Shown here: positions 25,228 through 34,042 of the stretch, piece after piece
Layout of the letters: the number at the start of each line of letters is the position of its first letter
Position numbering within the stretch: position 1 is the first letter of the stretch
NCBI RefSeq assembly: GCF_000369525.1
Contig: NZ_KB850071.1
Coordinates: 443,032-507,031, forward strand
Direction of reading: 5' to 3'
From: Acinetobacter higginsii
GTDB taxonomy: Bacteria; Pseudomonadota; Gammaproteobacteria; Pseudomonadales; Moraxellaceae
Length of the DNA: 64,000 nucleotides
The notes under the pieces: generated by a model
Seen by the model: the letters and a program-made list of their open reading frames with translations, nothing else
What the model was told of the DNA's origin: nothing
The model's database searches: none
Made by a program: the position numbers and the translations under genes

Positions 25228-26586
25228 ATGTATGAACCTTACCCCGTCCCTGAACTGGCACGTGAACACCAACGTTTTCGCTATAGCAGTTTATGGACCT
25301 TTGCAAAGCAAGATTTAAGACTGTTACTTTTTTTCTTATTGATTGCGAGCTTAGTCGGATTCGGGGTGGGTTACTTCTGGAGCTGTATTTTTGTCGCCTT
25401 TGTGCTGTTTTTCATGCTACAGCTCCGCTCGCTTTATCTGGTCAATGAATGGATTTCCAACCGCCCTTATGATGTCCCTCCAAATCTGAACGGGATTTGG
25501 GGCGCGTTGCTGTTCAATGTCTACCGTGCGCAACGTCAAGAACGCATTGTTCAAGCCGAAATGGTGGGTTTGATTGATCGCGCGCAATCTTCTTTGGTGG
25601 CATTGGCCGAAGCCGTGGTCTTAATTGATGATCAACATCAAATCGAATGGTGGAACCCTGCTGCTGAAAAACTGTTAGGCATTAGTCCCTTAGATCGTGG
25701 CCGCAACTTATTGTCGATTCTGCGCCAACCCAGTTTTATTGAATATTTTAACCACAGTGATCAATCTCCTGATGGCATCCGTCTGCAAGCGCAGATGGAT
25801 GAAGATCGTTATGTGCAAGTCAAACTGACCCGTTTCGGTGGCGAAAGTCGTCTATTGGTCGCTTATGACACCACGCGAGTACACAACCTCGAGCAAATGC
25901 GTAAAGACTTTGTCGATAATATTTCACATGAATTACGTACACCGCTGACCGTACTCAGTGGTTATATCGAAACCTTTATTGATCAAGATGACATTACCCC
26001 ACGCTGGAAACGAGCTTTCACACAAATGCAGTCACAAACCAAGCGTATGAATGCTTTGGTTAATGATTTATTGTTGCTATCTAATTTAGAAAATAATAAA
26101 AAAGTCGCGAAAAATCAGATTATTGATATGGCCAATCTGATGAATCAAATCTTTGATGATGCCCGCGCCTACAATCTCGATTATGGTCATACCTTGAATC
26201 TGGATATTGATAGCCATTGCGACCTGATTGGTTCCGATATCGAAATTGCCAGTGCATTCAGCAACTTGATTACCAATGCGATTAAATACACGCCTGCGGG
26301 CGGCATCATCACCATTGGCTGGCATGAAGATGGTGATCATGCCTACTTTACCGTACAGGACAATGGGATCGGGATTAACCCAAAACATTTGCCGCGTCTA
26401 ACAGAGCGTTTCTACCGTGTTGATAGCGCACGTAGCCGTCAAACAGGTGGGACAGGATTAGGGCTTGCAATTGTGAAACACGTGCTAATGCAACACGGTG
26501 CGCACTTGGAAATTAGCTCTAAAGAAAATGAAGGCTCAACCTTTACCGCAGTGTTCCCGAAAGAACGCTTATACCGCATGATTTAA
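25228..26586 (+). CDS. phoR: Phosphate regulon sensor histidine kinase PhoR
   Basis: Membrane histidine kinase of 452 aa. Two adjacent membrane helices near residues 33-70, a PAS domain about 115-215, then HisKA with phospho-acceptor His in DNISHELRTPLT, N box SNLITNAIKYT, G1 DNGIGI and G2 GGTGLGLAIVKH. As in other PhoR proteins there is almost no periplasmic domain, consistent with sensing through the Pst transporter and PhoU. It is paired with phoB. A compact hairpin follows the stop. Confidence 0.96.
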   Translation: MYEPYPVPELAREHQRFRYSSLWTFAKQDLRLLLFFLLIASLVGFGVGYFWSCIFVAFVLFFMLQLRSLYLVNEWISNRPYDVPPNLNGIWGALLFNVYRAQRQERIVQAEMVGLIDRAQSSLVALAEAVVLIDDQHQIEWWNPAAEKLLGISPLDRGRNLLSILRQPSFIEYFNHSDQSPDGIRLQAQMDEDRYVQVKLTRFGGESRLLVAYDTTRVHNLEQMRKDFVDNISHELRTPLTVLSGYIETFIDQDDITPRWKRAFTQMQSQTKRMNALVNDLLLLSNLENNKKVAKNQIIDMANLMNQIFDDARAYNLDYGHTLNLDIDSHCDLIGSDIEIASAFSNLITNAIKYTPAGGIITIGWHEDGDHAYFTVQDNGIGINPKHLPRLTERFYRVDSARSRQTGGTGLGLAIVKHVLMQHGAHLEISSKENEGSTFTAVFPKERLYRMI

Positions 26587-26591
26587 ACCTA

Positions 26592-26613
26592 AAGGGAACT
26601 GCCAAGTTCCCTT
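26592..26613 (+). terminator. Hairpin after phoR
   Basis: Stem AAGGGAACT / AGTTCCCTT with a 4-base loop directly after the phoR stop. The T run is short, so termination may be partial. Confidence 0.6.
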
Positions 26614-26695
26614 AAATATGATGTGATCATTCCACTAAAATAATATAATAAATTGTTGTTTCATTTCATTATTTCTATTCTTTGATGCCATCCTC

Positions 26696-27163
26696 ATGCT
26701 AAATACTTCTTTTCTTCGCACTTGTGTTCTATTACTTGGGCTCAATACGCCTTTGGCGATTCACGCTGCTCCGACAGATCCACTAATTGGTACGTGGAAA
26801 GTCGTGGATGAGCGTACGGGCTCGTACCTGTCTGATATCGTCATTCGCAGACATTCTGCGACCGAACAATACAGTGCGGTGATTGTCAAAATGTATCCTT
26901 CTGCCAAGGAGGCTGCACCGACCTTATGTACAGCATGTACAGGTACTTTAAAAAATCAGCAGATTATCGGCATGGAAGTGCTAACCGGTCTAAAGATGTT
27001 GAGTCAAAATGAGGAATTTGGACAAGGCGTTTGGCTCAATCCTTATGATGGCCAAAAATATAACCTGAATGCTCGTTTAAGCAAAACAGGCAAAATGCTG
27101 AGTATCAATGCGAAAAACCCAAACAATAATAGTTTCCGTAATATGACCTGGATTCGACTTTAA
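26696..27163 (+). CDS. DUF2147 family exported protein
   Basis: A 155-aa protein with a Sec signal peptide (cleavage after IHA, near residue 24) and a small beta-barrel-like mature domain of the DUF2147 family: DPLIGTWKVVDERTG at the start, GVWLNPYDGQKYNLNARLS in the middle and TWIRL at the end. DUF2147 proteins are periplasmic, of lipocalin-like size and unknown role. It stands alone between phoR and a bidirectional terminator. Confidence 0.85.
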   Translation: MLNTSFLRTCVLLLGLNTPLAIHAAPTDPLIGTWKVVDERTGSYLSDIVIRRHSATEQYSAVIVKMYPSAKEAAPTLCTACTGTLKNQQIIGMEVLTGLKMLSQNEEFGQGVWLNPYDGQKYNLNARLSKTGKMLSINAKNPNNNSFRNMTWIRL

Positions 27164-27203
27164 TGATTTAAATTCAGCCACGGAAATAATTTATATTTCA
27201 CAT

Positions 27204-27234
27204 AAAAAAGAGTGCAATTTATGCACTCTTTTTT
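27204..27234. terminator. Bidirectional terminator between the DUF2147 and PACE genes
   Basis: Stem AAAAAAGAGTGCA / TGCACTCTTTTTT with a 5-base loop, between convergent genes. Confidence 0.85.
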
Positions 27235-27259
27235 ATGAATTTAACCATAAAACTGTCAA

Positions 27260-27712
27260 TTAAGAGCTGGTTTTGGCATTCAGTGCTGCTGGCTCAACCA
27301 AATGGCTAGGTAAACCAAAAATATGATCAAAAAAGTAATTATAAACAAAGGTATAACATGGAATCAGCACCATCAAACTAAAATCGAGCAGGAACGCTTT
27401 AACTAAACTGATCTGCATCCACCAGGCAATCAGGGGAATCAAAATCATCACCAAGACAATTTGAAAGCCAATGGCATGTGCCACACGTCTGAGTACCGTA
27501 CGTTTTTTTGATGTCTGCTTCTTTTCCCACATCTCAAATACATAGTTATAAAAGAAATTGACTGTCACTGCGATCACAGCAATCAAGATCGACAAAGGTC
27601 CAGTATGGCTGAAGGTTGTGCCTGAAAGCACCACCAACACCATCGCACAGATAAAAAAGCTCAAAACTTCATAGAAAAATACGTAAGTGACTCTTCTCTT
27701 GGTTCCTTGCAT
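27260..27712 (-). CDS. PACE family efflux transporter (AceI-like)
   Basis: A 150-aa membrane protein with four helices in two similar halves, the hallmark of the PACE (proteobacterial antimicrobial compound efflux) family. The functionally essential acidic residue of AceI, Glu15, is present in FFYEVLSFF at the same position; the repeat half shows FNYFYNYVFEMWE-like and YTFVYNYFFDHIF ends. PACE pumps export chlorhexidine and, physiologically, short diamines. It is divergent from an AceR-like LysR regulator across a 94-base gap, so it is probably induced through that regulator. Confidence 0.9.
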   Translation of the reverse strand: MQGTKRRVTYVFFYEVLSFFICAMVLVVLSGTTFSHTGPLSILIAVIAVTVNFFYNYVFEMWEKKQTSKKRTVLRRVAHAIGFQIVLVMILIPLIAWWMQISLVKAFLLDFSLMVLIPCYTFVYNYFFDHIFGLPSHLVEPAALNAKTSS

Positions 27713-27806
27713 GACTACACCTTAAAATCAATAATGAGTGGATTTTACGCCTTAAATTTGATAAAAAAAGTCAATCGTCATCAGATTTACTGACAAGGAA
27801 ATTGCC

Positions 27807-28700
27807 ATGAAGCTCAGTCGCGAGCAGCTTGAACTGATTCTTGAAATTATTGATCGTGGTAATTTTTCCGCAGCGGCACGTGCGTTAAATCGAGTCCCTT
27901 CAGCAGTCAGCATGGCGATTGCCAATCTTGAAGCAGAGTTGAATTTAAAATTATTTGAACGTAGTAAAAATCATCTTGCCCCCACCGAAGTCGCGCTTTC
28001 AATCGAACCGCATGCCCGACTGATTGTGACCAAATTAGGTCAGCTCGACCTGCATTTGACCGAACTTTCAACGGGATTAGAAACCAGTCTTTGCATTGGC
28101 ATCGCTGCAGATGTGAATCAAAAGTTTTTATTGGCAGGGATTGAACAGCTGATTCAACGCTATCCCTTGTTAAATATTGAAATAGTCAGTGCACCACAAC
28201 AAGAGCTCAAAACACGGCTACACAATAACGAAATTGATCTCTATATCGCTTATAGCTCATCACAACTCGATAACAATGAGCGTTTCCGCTTACTGGGTAT
28301 GGAACAATTCGTTGCTGCGGTTTCACCGAAAGATGCACAACAGCTCAAAGCACATAATAAGAATGAACTCACCATGTTATCTGAACTCAGACAGATTATT
28401 GTTGCAAGCAAAAATTACCCTCTACCTGACAGTCGGGTTTTGGTCTCGGACTCTTATTGGTATAGCGACAATTTATCCATGGCCATTGATATGGTGGAAC
28501 AAGGCCTGGGTTGGGGTAATTTTCCGCTTTCCGTAGTGCAAACACATTTTGCCAAACAAAGTCTGGTGCGCTTAGCCTTTCTCGATACCACCAATGGGCT
28601 GGATATGCCGATTCATGCCATTTGGCCAGCTTATAAACCACTGAGCAAATCCATGCAGCTTTTGATTGAGCTGTGGGAAAAACAAATCCATCGCGCATAA
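27807..28700 (+). CDS. LysR family regulator, AceR-like
   Basis: A 297-aa LysR-type regulator. The winged HTH covers residues 1-62 (NFSAAARALNRVPSAVSMAI is the helix-turn-helix core, with VPSAVSM characteristic of the AceR subgroup). Residues ~90-295 form the periplasmic-binding-protein-like inducer domain. It is divergent from the PACE pump gene, the same layout as aceR-aceI of A. baumannii, where the regulator activates the pump in response to substrate. Assignment as the pump regulator follows from the layout and the subgroup resemblance. Confidence 0.88.
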   Translation: MKLSREQLELILEIIDRGNFSAAARALNRVPSAVSMAIANLEAELNLKLFERSKNHLAPTEVALSIEPHARLIVTKLGQLDLHLTELSTGLETSLCIGIAADVNQKFLLAGIEQLIQRYPLLNIEIVSAPQQELKTRLHNNEIDLYIAYSSSQLDNNERFRLLGMEQFVAAVSPKDAQQLKAHNKNELTMLSELRQIIVASKNYPLPDSRVLVSDSYWYSDNLSMAIDMVEQGLGWGNFPLSVVQTHFAKQSLVRLAFLDTTNGLDMPIHAIWPAYKPLSKSMQLLIELWEKQIHRA

Positions 28701-28901
28701 AAAAAGCCCAACATCCAAGTCGGGCTTTTTCGTATTCCTTTCACTAGATATAACTCCTGTCATATCTCACGTCCTGATGCGCAAACTTATCATTCTTGTT
28801 TTATGTTTTGGAACTTCCTGTTCCTGATGAACTCATATTAGGCAATTCAGCCTTGGTAGAAAATGGGACATTGCCCCTAATCAATGTAAGAAAAAGCGTA
28901 C
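28701..28901. repeat. ~200-bp direct repeat, left copy
   Basis: Over 90 percent identical by eye to 30121-30320, same orientation. It begins with a terminator hairpin (AAAAAGCCC / GGGCTTTTT) and continues through GGAACTTCCTGTTCC (5-base stem) and the pair ATTAGGCAAT / ATTGCCCCTAAT. Each copy follows directly after a LysR gene. With its partner it encloses about 1.2 kb holding the second LysR gene and a 41-codon ORF. Confidence 0.85.
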
Positions 28902-28965
28902 ACTGCTGAGCTTTCTCATCCTTTAAAAAGTCAGTTATTATATAGAACTGGGTACGGAAAACTTA

Positions 28966-29091
28966 TCAATCTCCCAATAAATCAATAGTCTGCTCTTTCG
29001 TCATCACCCCCATATACTGATCGTAGCTTTGCGCCAGTAAACAAATCACTACAGCAGCAATCAAGGTCAACATCTTGTTTTTCATTGTCAT
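28966..29091 (-). CDS. Small membrane or exported peptide, 41 aa
   Basis: Short ORF on the minus strand, beginning MTMKNKMLTLIAAVV: two basic residues followed by a hydrophobic segment of ~14 residues and a polar tail (QSYDQYMGVMTKEQ). It could be a single-pass inner-membrane peptide. A weak AGGTAG lies 8-13 bases upstream. It is divergent from the second LysR gene with a 96-base gap, the layout of a regulator-target pair. No family recognised; reality of the gene rests on its composition and place. Confidence 0.45.
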   Translation of the reverse strand: MTMKNKMLTLIAAVVICLLAQSYDQYMGVMTKEQTIDLLGD

Positions 29092-29187
29092 GTTCAGCTA
29101 CCTAAATTAAGGATCTATAAAAAAGGTATAAGATTTCTTCCATCTAATCTAATATAGAAAAAACAAGCAATGATCTAATTTTGAGAT

Positions 29188-30093
29188 ATGTGGACATTCA
29201 AACAATTCAATTATCTAATCACGATTGTTGAAACTGGGGGTTTTATTGCTGCCTCGGAAAAGCTATTTATTGCTCAATCGGCCCTCAGCAGACAAATTAA
29301 AAATTTAGAAGAAGAAATCGGTTTTGAAATTTTTGATCGATCCGAGAAGAAAATTAGACTCACACCTGCAGGAGAAGCCCTGTATAAAAGTCTAAAAACC
29401 AATATTGATCATTTAAAAAGTTCGATTGTCAGCGCCCAAAGCATCAGCCGTGGTGAAGGTCGAATCATTAAAATCGCGCACTCCAGTAGTATTGTGCTGG
29501 ATCAAAACAAGTTGGAAATCTTTGAGCAGCTCTGTGATACCCATAACATTGATATCGAAATGAATACCCTATCCTCTGAATTACAGCTCGAATATTTGTT
29601 GAATGGGACAATTGATCTGGGTTTTATTCGGCCCCCGATTTATCACAATTTAAATGATATCAATTCGATCAGTTTATACACGGCTCCCTTATATGTTGCT
29701 GCCCATATTGCAGACCCATTATTAAGTGAAAAAGAAAGTATCTCGATCCGTGAATTGGCGCCATTGAATTTTGTTTCTGTACCCCATAAAGCCCGTGGTG
29801 GCCTAAGTTATTTGGCAGCCAATTTATGTTTGGTCAATGGTTTTAGTCCTAAAAGAACCAGAATCTACTCAAGGAAAAGGTCTCAACTGGAACTGGTCGC
29901 CAATGGTTTTGGCGTGTGTATTGTGCCCGAAGAATTTAAAGTGATTTTGCCTAGCAATGTCAGACTGATTCCCATCCAAGACGAGAACACCCTCAGCGAA
30001 GTGAAACTCATCTGGAAAAAGGATGAAGACTCGATCATTGAACGTTGTGCAGCCTCGATTCATGCTTATTATAGTGCCAAGCAGGTGAGCTAA
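29188..30093 (+). CDS. LysR family regulator
   Basis: A 301-aa LysR-type regulator of the CatM/BenM/CynR-like group. The N-terminal HTH includes GGFIAASEKLFIAQSALSRQ and residues ~90-295 form the inducer-binding domain (DLGFIRPPIY is a typical ligand-loop sequence of this group). It differs clearly from the AceR-like gene to its left, so it is not a tandem duplicate, although both are followed by the same ~200-bp repeat. Target unknown; the divergent 41-codon ORF is the nearest candidate. Confidence 0.88.
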   Translation: MWTFKQFNYLITIVETGGFIAASEKLFIAQSALSRQIKNLEEEIGFEIFDRSEKKIRLTPAGEALYKSLKTNIDHLKSSIVSAQSISRGEGRIIKIAHSSSIVLDQNKLEIFEQLCDTHNIDIEMNTLSSELQLEYLLNGTIDLGFIRPPIYHNLNDINSISLYTAPLYVAAHIADPLLSEKESISIRELAPLNFVSVPHKARGGLSYLAANLCLVNGFSPKRTRIYSRKRSQLELVANGFGVCIVPEEFKVILPSNVRLIPIQDENTLSEVKLIWKKDEDSIIERCAASIHAYYSAKQVS

Positions 30094-30120
30094 AAATTGA
30101 CTGAGCTTTAGCTCAAATGA

Positions 30121-30320
30121 AAAAAGCCCGACATCCTGTCGGGCTTTTTCGTATTCCTTTCACTAGATACAACTCCTGTCATATCTCACATCCTGATGCG
30201 CAAACTTATCATTCTTGTTTTATGTTTTGGAACTTCCTGTTCCTGATGGGTTCATATTAGGCAATTCAGCCTTGGCTGAAAATGGGACATTGCCCCTAAT
30301 CGATGTAAGCAAAAACGTAC
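30121..30320. repeat. ~200-bp direct repeat, right copy
   Basis: Partner of 28701-28901. It carries an improved terminator (AAAAAGCCCGACATCCTGTC with its complementary arm), then the same conserved tract. Differences are scattered substitutions plus one gap in the terminator loop. It sits between the LysR stop and the convergent phzF-like gene. Confidence 0.85.
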
Positions 30321-30340
30321 ATGACTTTTTAGTTTATTGA

Positions 30341-31150
30341 TTAAATGAAAATTTCACCTTCTAAATATAAGCGACACTCACCTGCGATTTCAATTCGATC
30401 ATTTTCAAGTAACTTACAATGCAGCACACCACCTCGTTTTGAAGCCTGATAAGCGACAATATTTTCTTTTTTAAGTAATGGCTGCCACAGTGGTATCAGT
30501 GACGTATGTAATGAACCTGTGACAGGATCTTCATCAATTCCCATAGATGGCGTAAAGTAACGGGAAATGATATCAAACCGAGCAAGTCTTTCATTTATAG
30601 CATCATTTAGTGTGGTGATTGCAACACGACGCCCACCGAGTTTTTTAATCAAATCAAAATTAGGACATTCATTTAAAACAGCCTGCGTATTGGGATAGAC
30701 CACAATATAGGCCTGTGGATTGATATACACTTCAGTAATTTCTTGAGACAGGCTGTCTTTTAATGTTTTGGGAATCGTCTCCAAGCGATGTGGCGTTTGT
30801 ATCGGAAAGTTCATTTTGATCTGTCCGTTTTCACCACGAGTAATAAAAAACTCACCTAAATGCGCAACATGAAAGACCAATGACTCAATTTCAGGCTGAT
30901 TTCTAAAAATAATAAAACTGGTCGCTAGTGTGCCATAACCACAAAACTGTACTTCTTTTAAGGGTGAAAACCATTTAATTTCATAATTTTGATCATCAAT
31001 TTTTCTAGCAAAACTGGTTTCAGACAAATTATTTTCTAATGCAATATTCTGCATAATATGATCATCTAACCACTGCTCTAGTAAGACAACTGCAGCAGGA
31101 TTTCCTTTAAATAATTGATTACTGAATGCATCTACTTGGTAAATTTTCAT
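30341..31150 (-). CDS. PhzF family isomerase-like protein
   Basis: A 269-aa protein of the PhzF/diaminopimelate-epimerase fold. Signature parts: AFSNQLFKGNPAAVVLL at the N-terminus, NLSETSF with the conserved catalytic Glu, and MGIDEDPVTGSLHTSL near residue 215, the usual substrate-binding loop. The usual FCGHATLA block reads FCGYGTLATSF here, replacing His by Tyr. Function of most PhzF relatives is unknown; no phenazine genes are present. It is divergent from a LysE exporter gene across 200 bases. Confidence 0.85.
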   Translation of the reverse strand: MKIYQVDAFSNQLFKGNPAAVVLLEQWLDDHIMQNIALENNLSETSFARKIDDQNYEIKWFSPLKEVQFCGYGTLATSFIIFRNQPEIESLVFHVAHLGEFFITRGENGQIKMNFPIQTPHRLETIPKTLKDSLSQEITEVYINPQAYIVVYPNTQAVLNECPNFDLIKKLGGRRVAITTLNDAINERLARFDIISRYFTPSMGIDEDPVTGSLHTSLIPLWQPLLKKENIVAYQASKRGGVLHCKLLENDRIEIAGECRLYLEGEIFI

Positions 31151-31350
31151 TATTTCTAACAGCTATAATTTTTAGATAAGATACCCAATTGATTAGCCAA
31201 ATAATGTTTATTTTTTGATAAATAAAATGCATTACCTTTTAGCTTTAAACCTCCAAAAAATCAAAATCTGCTTTTGATAAAACCAGACTAATCTTATTTA
31301 AACCACGCTGTATCATCTTCTTTTAAGATTGATCTCAAAAGACGATAACA

Positions 31351-31956
31351 ATGCAGTTTTCCATTCTTTTAAGTATGTTTATTTTCTCATTCACGATGTC
31401 CATCTCACCGGGACCCATCAATATTTCCATTCTCTCATCCAGCTTAATGCATGGATTTAAAAAAACACTGCCCTTTATTTCAGGTGCAAGCATTGGTTTT
31501 AGTTTACTGCTTATATTTTTAGGTTTTGGGATATCTAAAACCATCATGCATTACCCTACATTTTTCATGATCATTGAAATTTTAGGCAGCTTATTTATTT
31601 TTTATATCGGGCAAAAAATAATATGTTCAAAAGCAGAAGTTGAAATATCAAACAATATTGCAGCAGCCAATTTTATAGATGGGTTTCTCTTACAGTGGCT
31701 CAATCCCAAAGCATGGATTGCCTGCCTCTCCGGTATCTCATTATTTTGCTCCCCCGTGAGTTATCATCCCTTTATTTTGTTTACTCTCATCTATTTCATT
31801 ACCTGCTATATCTGTTTAATGCTTTGGGGCATTTCTGGGCATAAACTCGCCAAAATATTAACCAATTCACGCCAGCTCAAAATCCTGAATAACTTAATGG
31901 GTGGCTCATTAATCATCCTATCAATCTATATGCTCATCAAATTATTTTGGAGTTAA
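31351..31956 (+). CDS. LysE/RhtB family amino-acid exporter
   Basis: A 201-aa inner-membrane protein with about six hydrophobic segments. The family signature follows the first helix: TMSISPGPINISILSSSLMHGFKKTL covers residues ~15-40, with SPGP and the Gly that ends the loop; FLLQWLNPKAWIACLSG is the typical mid-protein NPK motif. It probably exports an amino acid or a related compound. Its last 20 bases overlap the convergent LysR gene, and it is divergent from the PhzF-like gene. Confidence 0.88.
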   Translation: MQFSILLSMFIFSFTMSISPGPINISILSSSLMHGFKKTLPFISGASIGFSLLLIFLGFGISKTIMHYPTFFMIIEILGSLFIFYIGQKIICSKAEVEISNNIAAANFIDGFLLQWLNPKAWIACLSGISLFCSPVSYHPFILFTLIYFITCYICLMLWGISGHKLAKILTNSRQLKILNNLMGGSLIILSIYMLIKLFWS

Positions 31957-32833
31957 ATGATTGATAAATTCGCTCAATCAAAGCATGTGCAATACTATTG
32001 ATTGGAATATTGGCAGGCCAAACCGCATACACACTCAATGGCTCAAGTGTCCAATTCGGTAGAACTTTCACAATATTTTGCTGTTCAAGATCAGCTTGGA
32101 TTAACTCATCAGGAGGTGCTGCCAACCCTGCATTTAATTTTGCCAATCGATACGCCGCTTCAACATTATTCACATAAATATGAGGCTGATAGGAAATTTC
32201 GACTTCCTCACCTGTGTGTTGATGCCGCAATATTCTTTTATTTTTTCTCATACTCAAACCAATCCATTTCATATTGATCAGCTCTTTAGGATGAGTAATG
32301 GGTTGCTGTTGGCTTAAAAATTCAGGTGTTGCAACAATACTTCGGGCTAAAGGAAATAAATAGCGAGCTTTAAATGAACTATCTGGAAGCTCACCAATTC
32401 GAACAGCAATATCCACATTCTCAGCGATCAAATCTGTCCGACTATCATCACAGGTGATATGCACAGTTAAGTCCTTATATGCCTCACAAAATGTCGTGAT
32501 ACAGCGCATCAACTCACTGTGAATAAAAACCGCTGGAATAGAAATATGCAGCTGTGTCTTTCTAAGAATAGAACGTTGCTTAAAATCTGAAATACCTAAT
32601 TCATAGGTTTCCAACATGACTTGGGCTGTATCTAAAAGTTTTTGCCCATCATGAGTTAAGGTCATTTTCCGTGTATTTCGATAAAATAAGGCACACTCTA
32701 AATTCTTTTCTAACTTGGCTAAATGCAGACTGACGGTTGCGGTAGATAAGCCTAATGCTTTAGCACCTTTTGAAATTGAACCAAACTCAGCAATTTTTGC
32801 AAAAATAATTAAATATCTTATATCTTCAATCAT
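31937..32833 (-). CDS. LysR family regulator
   Basis: A 298-aa LysR-type regulator. The HTH is in residues 1-60 (GSISKGAKALGLSTATVSLH), and the inducer domain includes ENVDIAVRIGELPDSSF, typical of the DmlR/PecT-like branch. Its 3' end overlaps the convergent LysE gene by 20 bases. It may control that exporter or the PhzF-like gene, but no binding site could be identified. Confidence 0.88.
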   Translation of the reverse strand: MIEDIRYLIIFAKIAEFGSISKGAKALGLSTATVSLHLAKLEKNLECALFYRNTRKMTLTHDGQKLLDTAQVMLETYELGISDFKQRSILRKTQLHISIPAVFIHSELMRCITTFCEAYKDLTVHITCDDSRTDLIAENVDIAVRIGELPDSSFKARYLFPLARSIVATPEFLSQQQPITHPKELINMKWIGLSMRKNKRILRHQHTGEEVEISYQPHIYVNNVEAAYRLAKLNAGLAAPPDELIQADLEQQNIVKVLPNWTLEPLSVYAVWPANIPINSIAHALIERIYQSFNSKII

Positions 32834-32876
32834 ATGTTTGATCTACCGAAGATGAGTCCATACACAGTTATCTTAA

Positions 32877-33077
32877 TTAATCAGAAATAGCAGTATTTCT
32901 TTTATAACGGATATACAAATTTAAACTGGATAATATCCCTGCAAAAATACAATACAGTATAAAAACCGTCATATTGATCAATGATCGATCCAGAAAATAA
33001 TTACTGAATATTGTTGCAAAAGTAAGTATTCCTAAAAATTCAAAAAATGAGAGTTGTGGTATTAAAAATTTCATCAT
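32877..33077 (-). CDS. Small two-helix membrane protein
   Basis: Unrecognised 66-aa protein with two hydrophobic segments (about residues 10-28 and 33-54) and a short basic C-terminal tail, RYKRNTAISD. AAAGG lies ahead of two adjacent ATG codons. It lies 43 bases upstream of the LysR gene, same strand. Composition and SD favour a real gene, though function is unknown. Confidence 0.6.
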   Translation of the reverse strand: MMKFLIPQLSFFEFLGILTFATIFSNYFLDRSLINMTVFILYCIFAGILSSLNLYIRYKRNTAISD

Positions 33078-33149
33078 TATTTGCCTTTATTTTAAATTAT
33101 CTAAGACTATTTCACGTCATACAAAATATATAAGAATTAAACTCTAAAT

Positions 33150-33175
33150 AAAAAGCCCCAATTTTGGAGCTTTTT
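33150..33175 (-). terminator. Terminator after psd
   Basis: On the minus strand AAAAGCTCCAAAATTGGGGC then a T run, 16 bases past the psd stop. Confidence 0.75.
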
Positions 33176-33190
33176 AAAATCATATCTAAA

Positions 33191-34042
33191 TTAAACCGAA
33201 TGACCTAAACGCTCACCCATCACCACCGTCGAATTGGCTTTAAACTGCTCTTCCCAGACCATTTTATCTTTTTCAAATAAAACCACAGCGGTTGAGCCTA
33301 GGTAGAAACGACCTAACTCCGCACCTTTATCCAATTTCATTTGGTGATGCTGCAATTCAACTTTGCCAGATGGTTTTACTTTGCCTGTGGCAACCGTTTC
33401 AATCCCTGCCACAATCATGGCACCTACTAGAACCACCGCCATACGACCCAGCTCAGTATCAAACAAACACACCATACGCTCATTACGTGCAAACAGGCCT
33501 GGTACATTTTCAGCCGTGGTTTGATTGACTGAGAACAACTCACCCGGAATATATAAGGTTTCGGTCAATGTCCCCGCCAATGGCATATGGACGCGGTGAT
33601 AATCTTTTGGCGATAAATACACGGTTGCAAATTGACCATCAATAAATGGTTTCGCCAACTGCGGATCACCAATCAATTTTTCAGCAGAAAAGCTTTGGCC
33701 TTTAGCTTGAAAAATATCACCTGCTTCGATTTTACCCAGTTGCGAAATCGCACCATCCGCTGGACAAACAATACTATCAGCTTGTTCATCAATACCACGG
33801 ACACCCTCTTTTAACGCACGGGTAAAAAATTCATTAAATGACTTATATTGCAGTGCGTTGCTTTGCGCTGCAATGCTCATATCAATGCCATATTTTGCTT
33901 TGAATGCCTGAATTACAGCAGTTTTTACCAAGACATTTTCACTTGCGGCAACCTTACCAACAACACGGCTGAGTTGATGTTGCGGCACAAGATTCTGTGC
34001 TTTGATAAATAATTGTTTTTTTAAATCTGCTGCAAAACTCAA
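33191..34042 (-). CDS. psd: Phosphatidylserine decarboxylase
   Basis: Makes phosphatidylethanolamine from phosphatidylserine at the inner membrane. The 283-aa proenzyme shows the LGST self-cleavage motif ([10 protein letters not shown] near residue 252) that generates the pyruvoyl cofactor, and the HRVHMPLAG block with the conserved His. It starts on TTG at 34042, and the TTGA overlaps the stop of the upstream sulfurtransferase by four bases, indicating coupled translation. GGGGAG lies about 11 bases before the start. Confidence 0.96.
   Translation of the reverse strand: MSFAADLKKQLFIKAQNLVPQHQLSRVVGKVAASENVLVKTAVIQAFKAKYGIDMSIAAQSNALQYKSFNEFFTRALKEGVRGIDEQADSIVCPADGAISQLGKIEAGDIFQAKGQSFSAEKLIGDPQLAKPFIDGQFATVYLSPKDYHRVHMPLAGTLTETLYIPGELFSVNQTTAENVPGLFARNERMVCLFDTELGRMAVVLVGAMIVAGIETVATGKVKPSGKVELQHHQMKLDKGAELGRFYLGSTAVVLFEKDKMVWEEQFKANSTVVMGERLGHSV

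Noticed and set aside
28701-30320. Composite transposon reading of the direct repeats
   Set aside because: No transposase gene, no terminal inverted repeats and no target-site duplication visible; treated as plain direct repeats.
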